Shown: positions 48,301-63,334, numbered from the stretch's first letter. The stretch is 64,000 nucleotides of DNA from Datnioides undecimradiatus (GCA_008933995.1 WARS01000052.1:5270001-5334000); one strand, 5' to 3'. Numbers and translations: made by a program. The notes: generated by a model not told the origin, from the sequence alone.

Positions 48301-51300
48301 TGCCTCTGTAATGCAGTCACATAGAAGTACAAAATTATAGAAAATAGAAATACTCTGGTATAGTAAAGTATCTCCAAACTGTACTGAAGTACAGCAGTTG
48401 AGTACATGTAATTAGTTACTTTCTACTTCTGTAGTTACACATTTTAATGGAAGTCCTGTCAAAACAACACTGACAGATGCAAACAACATCACGGTACAGC
48501 TCCACTGTACAGTACTACACGTTCGACTGTATCTTCATTAGTGTGCGGGTCTCGAGATGTACTAGACACAACCCAGATATGGATCCATCCTGGTACCACT
48601 GAGTTCATTCAGCACAGAAATGTCAATAACTGCCTGGAGATGGGTCATATAATCTGCAGCAGGGCCGAGGGATCACACTGCCTGCAGCATCTCGCTGATA
48701 ATGCTGACACCTCACTTCATGTTAACCATCCAGAGATTATTTATAGACACACACTCGAGAAACGCAGGGTGATACAGGAGCAAACTTGCTGGGGAAAAAG
48801 AGAAACAGCCTACAGGGAAAGTTTAGGCTCAAATCTCTGGAGTGTCTGGGAGCACGTGTGTTTACGAGGTTGATGAATTACTGTACGTTCTCTCCCGTTA
48901 AAGTACATTCGACCTCCAGATCTTAAACTCACTGGCTTACACCACTAGAGTCAGCACGGGTTAATTCTGACCAACGTCGGCTGATTTCTCAAAAGCCCTT
49001 CAAAAGAAGAGTTTTTTTCCTTTCTCATAGAAAGTGTGGAAACTGGTGAAATCAGCTGGTGTAGTGTTGGGACACATTGGTCTGGAGGGAACAGTACATT
49101 TCGTTGGGTCACAATTTGTTGTTATTATTTATCTTCTTTCTGATACATTATGTTGTAGAGTTATCACCATGCAAACTTCAGATGCCTGTGGTTCTTTTAT
49201 GTAAATTAAAAATGTTAAATTAGGTACAGTGAAACATTCAGAGGAAGATAACGTCACTATGCCTCATCAAGTTCAATGTGATGAGCATTGAGTTCAATTA
49301 GTAAAATGTGAAACATAAGCATTGTAATGATATAAAATTGATATCAAATTGACATGGCAATACTTTATCAGAACTACAAGGGTTATTGATTAGTTGACTG
49401 GCCTAACATCTGTAATGTTTTTGATGTTCTTCATCACATTCTGAGAAATATTATCGAGTTCCAGCTTCTCAAAGGTGAAGATTTACTGTTTTTCCTCTGT
49501 TTTACATCTTTTTTTAAGTTTTGGATATACTGGTTAGACAATTTTAAATGATCATGTAACCATGAATACTGATGATGGATATTGTTCATTATTCTAGCAT
49601 TTAATTGACCCAACAATCGATTAATCAAGGAAATTAATCGATTAATCAAACAATTAATCAAGGAAGTTAATCGATTGATCAAGGAAGTAACTGGCAGATC
49701 AACTGGCAATGAAAATAACTTAGTTGCAGGCCGTATAGCATGTGCTGCTTAAGAATCTGATAAATATCACGATATAAAACCACTTGTTATCATGCCACTG
49801 CAATTCCATTCTCAGGTCTTGTGATAACAACTAAGCTATCGCCATGGCAACTGAGTGACTCCATCCAGTGAGGAAGGCTACAAGATCTAGCTAGAAGCTA
49901 AGGAAACACCAAATAAGTGGACCTTATGGTGGGGATTTTAATACTGATTTTATCCATAGTCACCCGTCTTACTTTTCAGAGTTCTTCACCATTAAAATGA
50001 TCAAACCCTTTAACAAAAAAAATGGTATTTTGAACTCAATAACTGACCAGATGCCCCACTATTATCACTAGCCTAATAACCAAATGTTAATTTAATTCTG
50101 AATATCTGATGAAATCATACAGGAGAAAATACAGAGAGCAGCAGCTTAAGTCTCAAGGAAAATACAGTCTATACCTCACATACGTGCAAAAAAACTGAAG
50201 TACTGCACACTCAGGGTTTCCCACAGTGTTTCGCAGCAGAGGTGGCTCATAAAAAATACATATACTTTGATAAAATAGGGAGGAAAGAGCAGAAGTGCTG
50301 TTAAATTAAGCAAAATTTACTATATTTAGAGCAGCTATTGTACAATGTCATCAGCTGAGAGATGCCCCAGGATCTGAGTGGCTTACCACTCCCACTTCAC
50401 AGTTTCCTGTGGGGAAACCCTGTTTGTGTTTCAAGGTGTAACGCACCACAAAGTCCCCACTTACTGTTTTCTATTGTTGGGTCATAGGAGTCAACAAACT
50501 GGCCTTCCACAAACTGAATTGTCAAGGAGGACTTTCCTGCAAAATACAAAGGAATATTGTAAACAGAGACCCTTGTGTCATCAGTGGTAATGGGGAAACA
50601 AATAAATTCTCTAAAGGTGTCAAAAGTTTACAAATTATTAGCATGCTGTCCTTCATAACAAGTGTTCATCAGATATGAACTGTAGCTCAGTAGTGCATTC
50701 AGTGTAAAGATGACAGAAACTGAAAGAAGCTTCATACACTAGAAAAACTTGAAAAATGACTTAGTAAAGGCCGCAAATTACACAATACACCGCCCTACAG
50801 TGACGTTATGGGTGATGTTTACTATAGCAGCTCATTATGGAGTAGTCAACCATGAACACAATACAAGTCTGGGAATATTACAGGGGTTTAGTGCTGGTAT
50901 GCTGGCTGGGCCTCCAGCCGCGCTATCTGTGCGTGCCATCTTGCCATCCTGAATATGCTTTCACCGCATACAAATTGCGCTCCTTTGCTTCCACATGCGA
51001 TAAAGTAAAGAGCACGGTAATGCGTCAAATCCGGTGGTCTTTCGGGCCTTTACGCAGAGCAAGGCACTGACTAACCAGGGCTGGGGTCAGCGATAGGAAA
51101 AGCATCATTTAGACAGGTTAGCGTAAAAAAAACGTCTGTCTTGAGCACATTATGGGAGGCCTCATGTGCTAAAACCCATCAAGGCCAACATCTCACCAGG
51201 TGGCGCTCTGAGATGTTGCGTGTCAGATAGTACTCCCTATAATTTAAGTCTATTATAGGAGGCGTAAACCGCTCTTATACTGGATTTAAATTGACCCTAA

Positions 51301-51441
51301 AGGCCGCTGAAATTCAGCCTCAGCGTCGCATCCGAGGCCCTTGAGGGTAGTATCATCCCCTCAGCGCTTGTCGCCTGGTCGGGACTCACCTACGGATCTG
51401 TACCCGAGGATGGCGATTTTTCGTGATTTCGGCTGCGGCAT
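45372..51441 (-). CDS. rheb: Rheb small GTPase (complete)
   Basis: Eight exons, 51441-51390, 50536-50465, 48181-48114, 47954-47872, 47745-47689, 47576-47529, 47136-47055 and 45464-45372, total 555 nt and encode 184 aa, the same length as human RHEB. The G1 loop is GYRSVGKS with the Rheb-specific Arg15. Switch I DSYDPTIENTF carries Tyr35 and Thr38; DTAGQ gives Gln64; NKND is at 119-122 and SSAKEN at 148-153. The C-terminal CAAX box is CSMM (Cys181), predicted to be farnesylated. Rheb-GTP activates mTORC1 at the lysosome and is switched off by TSC2. All residues needed for this appear intact. Introns contain several mobile-element remnants and a perfect palindrome, listed separately. Confidence 0.97.
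46752..46796. repeat. 45-bp perfect palindrome in rheb intron 7
   Basis: Arms 46752-46773 and 46775-46796 (22 nt each) are exact reverse complements around a single G at 46774. The flanks are not complementary, so the symmetry starts and stops abruptly. Confidence 0.95.
48067..48092. repeat. (AAT)n microsatellite
   Basis: AAT trinucleotide run with one interruption, in the short intron between rheb exons 3 and 4. Confidence 0.85.
48245..48430 (+). mobile_element. Partial copy of the 'gtacttaagtacag' inverted-repeat element
   Basis: Stretches such as 'gagtaaaagtag', 'tgtactgaagtacagcagttgagtacatgtaattagttactttc' resemble the right part of the element at 52189-52794 and a repeat I know to be widespread in fish genomes. 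No clear termini remain. It lies in rheb intron 2. Confidence 0.55.
49375..49735. mobile_element. Diverged teleost interspersed repeat with AATCGATTAATC arrays
   Basis: A stretch reading 'ccagcttctcaaaggtgaagattt..ctg' and the AATCGATTAATC-rich array near 49613-49690, followed by 'gaaaataac..agttgcagg', match the layout of a very common fish repeat. The array contains several imperfect copies of AATCGATTAATCAAGGAA. It produces a spurious Ile-Asn-Arg-Leu repeat open frame on minus. Confidence 0.6.
50212..50422. mobile_element. hAT-like MITE with 15-bp terminal inverted repeats
   Basis: The left end CAGGGTTTCCCACAG and right end CTGTGGGGAAACCCTG are inverted complements with one extra C. The 211-bp interior has no coding capacity. 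The terminal sequence is typical of nonautonomous hAT elements in fish. Flanking 8-bp target duplications are no longer recognisable. It ends 42 bp from rheb exon 2, on the donor side. Confidence 0.75.
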
Positions 51442-51950
51442 ATCTCGTCCTGGTTATCGCATCTAGTCCTCGGGGTCTACCGCAACCTCCAACCGGAATG
51501 GCATCCAAATTCAAGGGGCGAAGAGATTCGACATGCAGCCTCCAGATGACAGCAGGAATCCCTCCTCTTTGTCCCGTTAATGTACAATTTTACGTCCGGG
51601 TAATGAAAATAAAGTGTTATTTCAGGTCATATAAAGAAAGCATGGAGTATCTATAGATCTACAATAACTGCGTCACTCCCCTTTGCGATGTAATGAATTA
51701 GTAATTACTGCTACGTCCTAATTGGCTATGAGCGGAATGAAGGTGGGCGTTGATGCCTGTTGTAAAGCTCTGATTGCTCGAGACGGCTGTTCGTCAAGCC
51801 ACAGCGCTCGCTGTCTGGAATATGATTGGTTGCTAAACGCATTATGACGTGCTGGGTGGCCGGGTGCAATGTCATTCATGTCTGTAGGGTCAGGGAGCAA
51901 GAGTACTCTCCTCGCTGCTCCAACGACGACGTCATTTATTATTATTTTTT
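51442..51950 (-). promoter_or_regulatory. rheb: rheb promoter region
   Basis: CpG-containing sequence upstream of the rheb ATG. It carries two inverted CCAAT boxes (ATTGG on plus at 51721-51725 and 51825-51829) and two CRE half-sites (TGACGT at 51845-51850; its complement at 51929-51934). No TATA box is apparent, as expected for a housekeeping promoter. Confidence 0.5.
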
Positions 51951-52188
51951 TTTTATACGGGCACACTTTTGTGATTCTGTAATGACCTCTTAAAATACAC
52001 AACATAGTCAACAAAGTTTCAATCATCATACATCATCATACAGCGCTCTTAAAGGTCAGTCAGTAATCTTATAGTATTAAGCACCCAGGAGGCCTGAATG
52101 AAGATCACTAAAAAAAAAAAAAAAAAATTATTTAGAATAAACTAAAAATAACTCTTTTCCTCGCATTACAGTGAAAGCTTTCACGAGA

Positions 52189-52794
52189 CACTGGTGGAAG
52201 AACTATTAAAATTAGCATTACCACATTGTAGAAATACTATGTTACAAGTTTAAGTCCAATATTTAGAATATTACTTAAGTAAAAGTACAAGTTCTACCAG
52301 TAAAATATGCCCAAAGTAGCAACAGTAAAAGTAATATTGCAGAACGACCCATTTCAGAATAATGAAAATACAATAATGAACTACATCACTACACCACCTC
52401 CTACTGCAACATCAATAATAAACATGTAGTAGAATCACTGCTTTCCTGGTAATGTTGACAAAAACTGAATAATTATGTAAATGTAACATGTAACATTTAC
52501 ATAAAGATATGTAAATGTAGAGAAGTTGAATTGGGTCTGGATTGTACAGGTGTACCTAACAAGGTGGTCATTGAATGTATTGGGATTAATAAAATGGTGC
52601 TGGTACAATAACAGATCATCATTTACAAGTTGATTATATTTTGTAGCATAAATCTTAATTTGGAAAATAGCTAGTAAAAAGTACTCTGAAGTGGAAAGTA
52701 GTTGATAATGGAAAAGGTCAAGAATGTGACAGTACTCCAGATTGTACTTAAGTACAGTACTTGAGTAAATGTACTTAGTAATATTCCTCCACTG
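52189..52794 (+). mobile_element. Nonautonomous inverted-repeat DNA element, apparently full length
   Basis: The left end CACTGGTGGAAGAA and right end ATTCCTCCACTG are imperfect inverted complements 606 bp apart. Internal motifs 'cttaagtaaaagtacaag' and 'tgtacttaagtacagtacttgagtaaatgtactta' are those of an abundant fish repeat that ends in CCACTG. No transposase reading frame is present. I cannot assign the superfamily. Confidence 0.65.
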
Positions 52795-54555
52795 ATTTAC
52801 AGGTGATAGCATTTAAAAACAGTTAATACTACGTTACATTACTTATTACTTTTCAAATTACATTTGTTAAAATTGTTCATAGCATGTTTAGTGAAAACCT
52901 GGTATCACCAGATATCGTGATTTGGAATTAATTTTTTTTTTCCTGAAAACCGAAAGATCTTTCATTCTTTACCTATGTAAACTCTCACACAACAACAATG
53001 CTACAAACGACGATCTAGTTGAATATGATTAATTGCGGTAGATTAAACTAGTAAAATTAGCTCACCCATAAACACTTACAGCAATTAGATAATGCATTAA
53101 TGCAGCAGTTATATTAATCCAAAGACTTAAAACATATTATTACTGCACAATACCATTTTATATCTAAATAGTTTATATATGGTATAATAGTACTCTCAGT
53201 TTTTTTTTTTGCTTTTCGTGAACTAAAAATTCTAAAATTCTTGGTTCAGTTGTGATGTCATTTGGATTAAATGTTTTTACAACAACAAAATATAAGATGC
53301 AGAAATTTCACCTGTACAAAATGGAAAATTCCAGATATTTCGCAGATTTTTCTAAGCAAATCAAAAATGTTTTAGGGAACAGTGTTGTAAATAAACACAT
53401 GACACAAATATTTCTAAAATCCTGGCTACGGCCCTTGCTTTGAGGACCACGGACACACCAAAGTCCTAAATAGAATAATGTTATTGTGAAAGAGCTGACA
53501 AGGACAATATGATCTCATAGCAGAGATTCAGCACACAGATATACAAATTTATCAACTCCAATATTGTTTGTCCCTGACCCTGGAAATAACTCAAACTCAA
53601 GCCAGATGATTTTAATTAACAGGCTGAAAAACCCTCCTTCACTTACTGGTATTTGTCCAGTAGATGTCCCCATAACACCATTTATATCTTACGAGAGCCA
53701 CTTACAGTACCAGAGGCCAATCTGCGAGTTTTATATATTCCCAAAGAAACATCACCTTGTAATTACTGTTTATTTCCATCTCATTCTTTTGCCTCAAACT
53801 CACTGAGTGCTGAGTTTCGCCAACTGTGCATTACAAACCCCTACGCAGGGCAGCACTGCATCACATCAACCTCACACATAAATCAGACTGCGCACATCCC
53901 TGATTATCTGAGCTGATAGTATACTCCATTATGGATGTTAAAACACCCAGGTCTTAATATAACTGTGGCCTTAAACCAAACCACAGGCATGCAACAATAC
54001 CATAGGAGCTCAGGCCACAATTAGTGGGTTAAGCCCATTGGCAGACACAGGAATTCAAGGCAGGCGTTGGTGGTGAGCTGATGAGGGTGTGTGTTGCTTT
54101 TAAATTCTAATGTTCCTTATGTGTGTCAATCACTTCTTAGTACTTAGCAAACGCCAATGATGCAGTCTGTAAAAACTGAGTCTTCCACTGAATTTTAGAG
54201 ATTTTTCATACAGTTTGAATGCCAGCTGGGAGAGTTGTGGAGCAAAACTCTTGAAATAATTATTAAGTCTTTCAAAAATAGCCCATAGACCCATGGGTGT
54301 GCAGTTTTTCCTGCCCTGTGACCGATGAAATCCCCTGTTTCCCCCTCACGTCCTGGGCCATTACTACTTAATCACAGAACTGTCCAACTCCCCGTCAGTA
54401 AGACCCAACTGTTTTGCCTCCACACACACTTCTCAGCAGTGGAGACAAGAAATCACTGGTGTCAGCAATAAGCGATTTGTTCTGCATGACATTGGGTGTC
54501 AAAAAAAAAAAAAAAAGCTCGACTGAAATGGCTGAAGGGTGGCTGCAATCACTGG

Positions 54556-54557
<2 letters not shown>

Positions 54558-54606
<49 letters not shown>
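54558..54606. repeat. (AC)24 microsatellite
   Basis: A 49-nt uninterrupted run preceded 26 bp upstream by a poly-A tract of about 15. It explains the Thr-His repeat open frames translated nearby. Confidence 0.96.
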
Positions 54607-54607
<1 letters not shown>

Positions 54608-55944
54608 CCACACAAATACACACTCATGTCACTTTCGCTGGCTCTCCCTCTTTCACTCACTCTGGAAATTATGATGACCAAGAATAGGTCACACTGGTAA
54701 TACAGCCATGTTCTAGCCAGGGATTACAGTGTGCTGACATAGGCCAACAATAAATACCCCCATGCAAGAACAACAGGTGTCTGACAAGATTGTTTTACTT
54801 TAATAAAAGGCTTACACAAGCCTCAGAGAAATAATACATTAAGCTCTTTTAGACATGTTGGCCTTTTATTGCTTCATCCCTCGTGATTGAAAAATGTCTT
54901 TTTTTTTCACCCCAACAATTAATCTCGCCGAATCTCGCGTGCAACGAGAGGGCATTGTGATTAAGGTGGCGGTGTTGTGCGCGATTGTTAATGTCACGTC
55001 ATCAATATTCTTGTCACGAATCACGTTGCAGGTTGAAAATTCACTTTAGGTTTTCTTTAGCTATATGCGAGCTAGTGGATATGCAGCTGGAGCTCGTGTT
55101 TCTGAACCCTGGGTGTGTGGCACCAGCGCCAGCCTCTTTCAACTCACTGTGAAAGCACCCCTGGCTCTGTTAGTATGCCAGCCCGAGCGCCAGCAGAGCG
55201 AGTCAGCCACATCCTCCAGCTGGGTCTGTGCCACTGACGGGCACCTGGACCCACTCGCAAACCTCATGAAACGGAATGCATATTTAACTCAGAGGAATGC
55301 ATTTATGTAGCATCTTTGAGCAGCAGGTCCGTATGTCTGCATGATGCCTGGAGGAAACCCGCTGCACCTTTACTTCCCCTCATCTTTGAGACTTTTATCT
55401 ACCCACTGGATGCAACGGCGACTTTTTAACTGGCAGATCCACACTTCGGCTGTGCCTCAGCTGTTGGACTGTGTCCAGAGTCACACAGGCCTGAAAGACA
55501 GCCATCGTTATCCAACTCTCACAAGGTGTCATTGTAGGGATCCAATGATTACCATATCAGCACCACATGAAACATTTATGGCTTGCTGGCAGTGATGGCC
55601 TGGCAAGCATCCTAATTTCCAGAACAGAGCTTGTCAGATCCTATTGTTTCAAGGTCTGATGACATGAACAGAACTTGTGAGGGGGCTCTACTGTTACCTG
55701 TGGTCAAAAATGAAACTTTTCAGTTTTTTTAGGTGTCCCCATCACACCTGACACACCACCCGAACTCGAGTTCTAATACGCAACACACATGATGGTCACT
55801 CAGACTCATCACACTCACTTTCAGCATGTACACAATGCGCCCTCTGCATTAAGGCGGTGTGCTGAAACTGCCGCTGCTCTCTTCCCTCTTTCGCTCTGCT
55901 ATCCTGCTGCCTAACTGCTCATTTGCTAATTTGCCCTCCCTGTA

Positions 55945-56012
55945 ATGCAAATTCTTGCAGCGACCATTACCGCTTATGAAGGATTTCATAAGCAAGCTGA
56001 ACTGTAAACAGG
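55945..56012. promoter_or_regulatory. Candidate enhancer with octamer and forkhead motifs
   Basis: A perfect octamer ATGCAAAT (55945-55952), an 8-bp-arm inverted repeat CTTATGAA/TTCATAAG (about 55973-55992) and GTAAACA (about 56004-56010) lie within 70 bp of non-repetitive sequence. Motif density is suggestive only. Confidence 0.25.
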
Positions 56013-59000
56013 CTGATCACGGTGTTTCAGGATCAGCCTCATGATCAGACTAAAATTTCATCTATTTTTACTTGAGATGTGGGCAGAAATTCAGTGGTCT
56101 GAAACCAGGCGCCAAGTCAGTCCTACACTCCATTTGCTGGTCATGCATCATATAAGCAGCTATGTGATTGCAGTCTTACATGTTGTCTGGACTTTGAGCA
56201 CTGGTCTCAAAGTAAATATATTCATTTTAACATTGATGACTCCTTTTTTCGTAGTAGAGTTTTTCTTACCTGGATTGATGGAATAGAGATTGTAAAGCCT
56301 CTTGAAGCAAATCTGTGATTTGTGACAATGAACTATATGAATTAAAATGGACGGGAATCACACTTTCACTTCACCAAGCTGCTTTGATGTTTGTGATAAT
56401 ATACATAGTGTGCATGTTTGTGTGTCAGTTTTAGGCCCTCATGGGAAAAACTAGAAAATAATGGTGGAACACAAGCCAAAAGCAAACACACATTGTACTG
56501 CATTTTATTTTATTGTATTGTTAAAGAATAATGTGGTACTGCAAGTCCCTGAATTAGCTGATTTACTGCACAAGTGTTACTCTGTCCATCATAAGGAATA
56601 GTTAATAAACAATAGACAATAAAATAACAGTAGGGAATTGTAAATGTTCAAAAAACAATTTAACCTCACAGAAATAAAACAGCACGAGCAGTGATTTCTA
56701 TTACATATATTTTTTTCCCACAAGTAACATCTGGTTGACCAAATTGTACTATCTTCAGTGTGCAGGCCTCATTTTGGACAGCCGTGGGCTATAGCTATGT
56801 AAGATCTGCTCGGTGTCTTCAGGCTGGTAATGTCTACTCTTTTAGTTGCTGTCACTTATTTTCTTGTAATGGCTGAGCTATTTTTGCCTCTGCATGATGT
56901 TTGGTATGTACATCATGGTTCTTGAAATTCGAATACCCATGTTTTTTCCTGGGTGTTACTGAACAGTATATGTCTCCTAAGGTTGTTTCAACTCTTTCTA
57001 ATTAGGGTTTCTAGGAGTGGTCAAAAGTAAAAATATTCTTTAAAAAAAAAAACTTTACTCTTCTTTAAACTTAGATTACATGATGACAAGTCTTTCATCT
57101 GCCTGATGAATGACCAAACTTGGTTGAAAGCACAAAAAAAACCCCAAAAAACAAAAATGGAGCGTGAATTATTTCAAGTCTTTTTCTCCTGCAGATTTGA
57201 TTTACTTTGTTTTTGTTGTGCTGTCTCTGATTGCATCTGATTGTTTTCAGGGTTCGATTTATCCAACTCAACTCCCTATGTATTACAGTATATTTTTGCA
57301 TTATTTGCTGAGGCTACCGTGGCCTGAAGTTTCACATGATGCGGTCAGATAGCACTCTGAGGAGCCCGGCAGGGGAGTATCCACATGGTGGCCGCTACCC
57401 GGCCCACACACAGTAAATGCTTCACATATCAGCTGGCATCTGGTTCTGTATCTACTGCAGCTTTTGAAGAGTTCATTATTGTGACTCCTGGGTCTCTGCT
57501 GAGTTTTCAGGCAGTGATGAGGTCGGAGCCTGAGCTCCAGATAAATCAATTGCCCTCCCTGCCATCCCAAAGCATTGACACTTTTATCTCATCATGATCA
57601 GTCTATGACTGCACTCACTGTACAACTGTTTTTGTTTAGCACTCAGTAGCGCCTCATGCAGTGGTGGTGAGCAGGTGAGACCCAGATAGGCTGCTCCGTG
57701 GTACTTCATCACCCTGCTTGTTGTTGTCACAACTACAATTGGTTTGTACTCCTCATCTGCTGCATCAGCAAAGTCAGGACTGATTTGGTCACTTTGGAGC
57801 CCAGTTAGCTTTGCTCACTGCACTTCCCCGTTGATTCCAGCCATCATTACAAATCGTATCTTTATGCGGTGGAGTTAACCCGGATTGTGCTCTCCCCTGG
57901 GTGCCTTTATTATCTATTCATCATGTTGTCCTAGTTTATCTCAAGATGGATCTCAATGCTTCACCGCAGACCTAACTACAGATACCTGGCGTGTGGCCTG
58001 GGGAGAGAGATTAGGAGATTACAAGATACTCAGCGGAGGTGCTGCAGTTAGAGTTGATAAGGAGGTGAAAAATATTCCAAGAAGATGTAGAATGGTTATG
58101 AATATGTGTTTGCGGTCCTTCAGCATGAATTTGTCTTCAAAGTAGGTTTGAATATCTTAACACTGCTTTGATATACGGTAATTTCCGTGGTGACAATTTG
58201 CACAAGCAGCCAGGGGCAAACACAGTGTGTCCAATCTGGTAAATAAATGAACATTTCAAACATTGAAATGAAATGTTCTTGGCCTTGTATTCAGCCTCCA
58301 AGCAGACTTGTTGGACACTCCCTCAAATTTCCTCCCCGCTAATTTGCATTGCTGAGTAGATCCTTTGTGTCACCTGGAGGTTTGGGCAGAGCAGTGTTGC
58401 AGCCAATTTCCAGATGGTAATTCAAATGTGTGACATATCCTCAATTTTTGACAAAAAAATGCACAGCCACTTCCACAGACTCCATTAGCTGGGCGGATGT
58501 GTAAGCGTGCACAAATGGAAAGTGGAAAGTGTCCAGTGGGTGTGAATATTCACATCTGCACCTGCTGAATAATAGACGATTATCAGCTCAGGTGGCTCGC
58601 CATCCACCGCTATTCACATGGTGACTTCCATTTCATGCTGCTAATTTTGTCTGGAATACCCAATAGGCTTGCAAAATGCATATTTCTTGTCTCTTAGACC
58701 CGATCTTGTCTTGTATTCTGTCTAAAGAGGGAACATATTCTTCAATAAGAGTGTTGGCTTCAGGGAGTAATGTGTCTGCAATATAGACTCTAAAGAGCCT
58801 CGGGTCTTGGCAGGTACTCCTTACTTTTCAACAGGACAGAGACACCTACAGCAGATTCTGTGGCAGCGAGGCCATATATCATCTGTCATCGCCAGAAGCC
58901 TCCACAGTAATGAACAAGTAATAATGGTATATATCTTGAACTTGAGTCTCTAAAGGTAGCTCATCCAGAGTCATTATTGTGCCACATAACCAGATGAGCT

Positions 59001-61500
59001 TTCTCAAATGAGATCATTTTTGTCACCCTGAGGACTGGAGGGTGTAACTGTTCTCAGAGTGAATAACTCATCCTCATTTGGTGCTAATGGGACTCTGTAT
59101 TAAGGTGTTGTGCAAATGCAAGAAGAATGGTAAATCCCATTTTCTTGTAATTTAAATCTCAAGCTGTTTCCACACATCTGCTCCTCTGGTGGAGAAGGAA
59201 GCGCGAAAAAAAAGACATGCACGGGATAAAAAAGGAGCATTTAATGAAGATTCATGCCTTACAAGATTATGACGAAGTGTAAGGCGAAGGTGTTCTATGG
59301 AGAGGTATGTCATGATGACATCTCTCTGTCACAGAAATGAGCATTATTCGCCTTCTCCATTCATCCACCTACCTATCCAGCTTCTATCCCACCCCCTACC
59401 TCCATCTGTCCATCCATCTCAGTTTTTTCAAGGTATTTCAATGCTACAGTTAACCCATAATGAGGGATATGCATACGAAGCCAAAGGCTTTCTGCATATT
59501 TGACAGCATGTGTTCTGAGCCTCTCTGTGGATGTGTTTGCACATGGGTTGGGGGGGTGCTCCGACTGTTACAGTCGAGGTGTCATTTTTCATGTAAATAG
59601 GGGATGGCAGGATATAGCAATCCTGCTGTTTGTGAAATCAGCCGTGGTACACATATGGACAAGATCAGCAGTACAGATCCCCTCTGAAAAACCAGAGTGC
59701 TACACTAGTGTCTAGACCAACTTACTGTGATGTGAAACTGTTAACATTTGCTAAAACATTCTCAGATGAGACATGCTGCACAAGGAGTGGAGCAAATGGG
59801 CAATGCACCCCAACAGCCCTATCTCCAGTGTCCAATACAGCAGACACATGATTCAAGCTGTCATTCATAAGTGCTCTTGTAGCAGAGCCACTGAGTCCCC
59901 AGAGTTGGATATCACTGCTAACTGTCATCCGAGTACTTTGATTACTGGACTGGGGGAAGAATGATGACTAAGGCCACTGTAAGTCCAGCTCAGACTCTGT
60001 AAGGCTGTCGGGGAAAGTGCATCAAGTCCAAGGTCCCATTTACACCACTAACATTAATACATCATGTTCACAGCTTGTGAATGTATACAACTCCCATTGC
60101 AAACTGTTCGAGTGACACCTCTTAAAGAATGATTGGTGATGTAAAATCAATACGAATGGAAATAGTCGTTATTTTAAAGAGATTGGGTCCATTTCAGTCA
60201 TTATTTGACAAATAACAATTTCACATATATGTTGTTTACAATTATTAGATCACACAGTAACATTTTATATTTATTTAGCATTTCTAAAAAGCATATAAAC
60301 AATTAATTCCAACACACTGTGATGTAATTGTAAGCTGATATAAGGTGTTTTTAAGTGTTTATTGATGTAGCTGTCAACAACCTGAACTTCTCCTGTGAAG
60401 TATCTGTAACTGTATATTAGTATATAAACAGATAATGACAGACAGTCCTTCTAGGGCAGTTGCAATTGTATTTAATATGTTTTTATAAAATTAGCTGTAA
60501 TAGTTAAAGATACATGTAGAACAACTAAAATCATTTTAAATGACTGAATAAAATATAAAATAATAGTAAACGAAAAGACAGCAAATAGCACTGTAATGTT
60601 AATGGTGTTTAACTTAAGTGTTTAGCAGCTCAGTGCATTGCGCATGCTGTACTGTACATGTCTGTCTGTCCTGCGGAAGGGGTTCACTCCTTTCTCATGG
60701 TTTTCTTTTCTGCTGAAGTGCAGTCTGATCCAGTTTAATTCATACGTCACAGTATCACAAATTTAAAGTTTGCCTCAAGGTGCTTTAAAAGCTGTACAGT
60801 ACCCAACATCCTTGTACAGTACATACAGCACCTAAATTAGATAATGCCCTACTAATAGATTAATGGTTTATTATTATTATTATTATAGATGCAATAGGCA
60901 ACACTTCACTGTTATAGGTGTTCAAGATGGAGTTAACTTCAATGATTTTACACACTCCTGGGTGTAAGCTACATCACTGTATTGTGTTTTTTAAACTCAT
61001 AATATATTTTGCCTGTAAAATCTTAATCTGTTAAGAAACTATTGATTAAAGCTTATGAATAAATGTTGTGCAATGAAAATGTACAATATCTTGTTTTAGA
61101 TGGTAGCAGTGTAGAAACATAAAGCAGCAAGATGCAGACATCCTTGTGTAAAGTAAAAGTTAGAATTTCTAAATTGCCTCTAGGTGTAAATGTGTTTGTC
61201 TGTCTCGCACTGTGATACACAGAGGACCTGTACAGAGTACCCCGTGTTCTAACAGATGCATGATGGGATATCTCCACCGCCCTGCAACTCTGAAATGAAT
61301 ATCAGACAAACGGCATAAAGTAGTCACATGAGTCAAAGTAAATACTTGAAAATTATGATGTTTAAATCTTTTTTTTTTTTTAATTTGAAACTTGAAAAAG
61401 AAGTGGAACAAATAGCTCTCAGTGAATCCTATGAAGATACTTAAAGAACTCCGCAGAGAAAAAGCATTAAGAACATTTTACCTCAGTGTGTAAGTTGCTG

Positions 61501-63334
<1,834 letters not shown>

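Larger units (their letters stand above)
52795..61500. other. Gene-free interval between rheb and lrrc30
   Basis: No coding exon recognised. Contents are a CA repeat (54558-54606), a TTA run (about 60868-60886) and several moderate-GC, non-repetitive stretches that could be regulatory (about 54.9-55.6, 55.9-56.05, 57.3-57.9 and 58.3-59.1 kb) amid AT-rich DNA. Open frames here show no family motif. Confidence 0.5.

Noticed and set aside
49613-49690. Possible CRISPR-like spaced repeat
   Set aside because: Units are imperfect, lack uniform spacers and occur in a vertebrate interspersed repeat; no cas genes exist here.
49434-49709. 91-codon frame with an Ile-Asn-Arg-Leu repeat
   Set aside because: It is the translation of the AATCGATTAATC-rich interspersed repeat, not a repeat protein.
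54395-54687. Thr-His and Val-Cys repeat open frames on both strands
   Set aside because: They are translations of the (AC)24 microsatellite.
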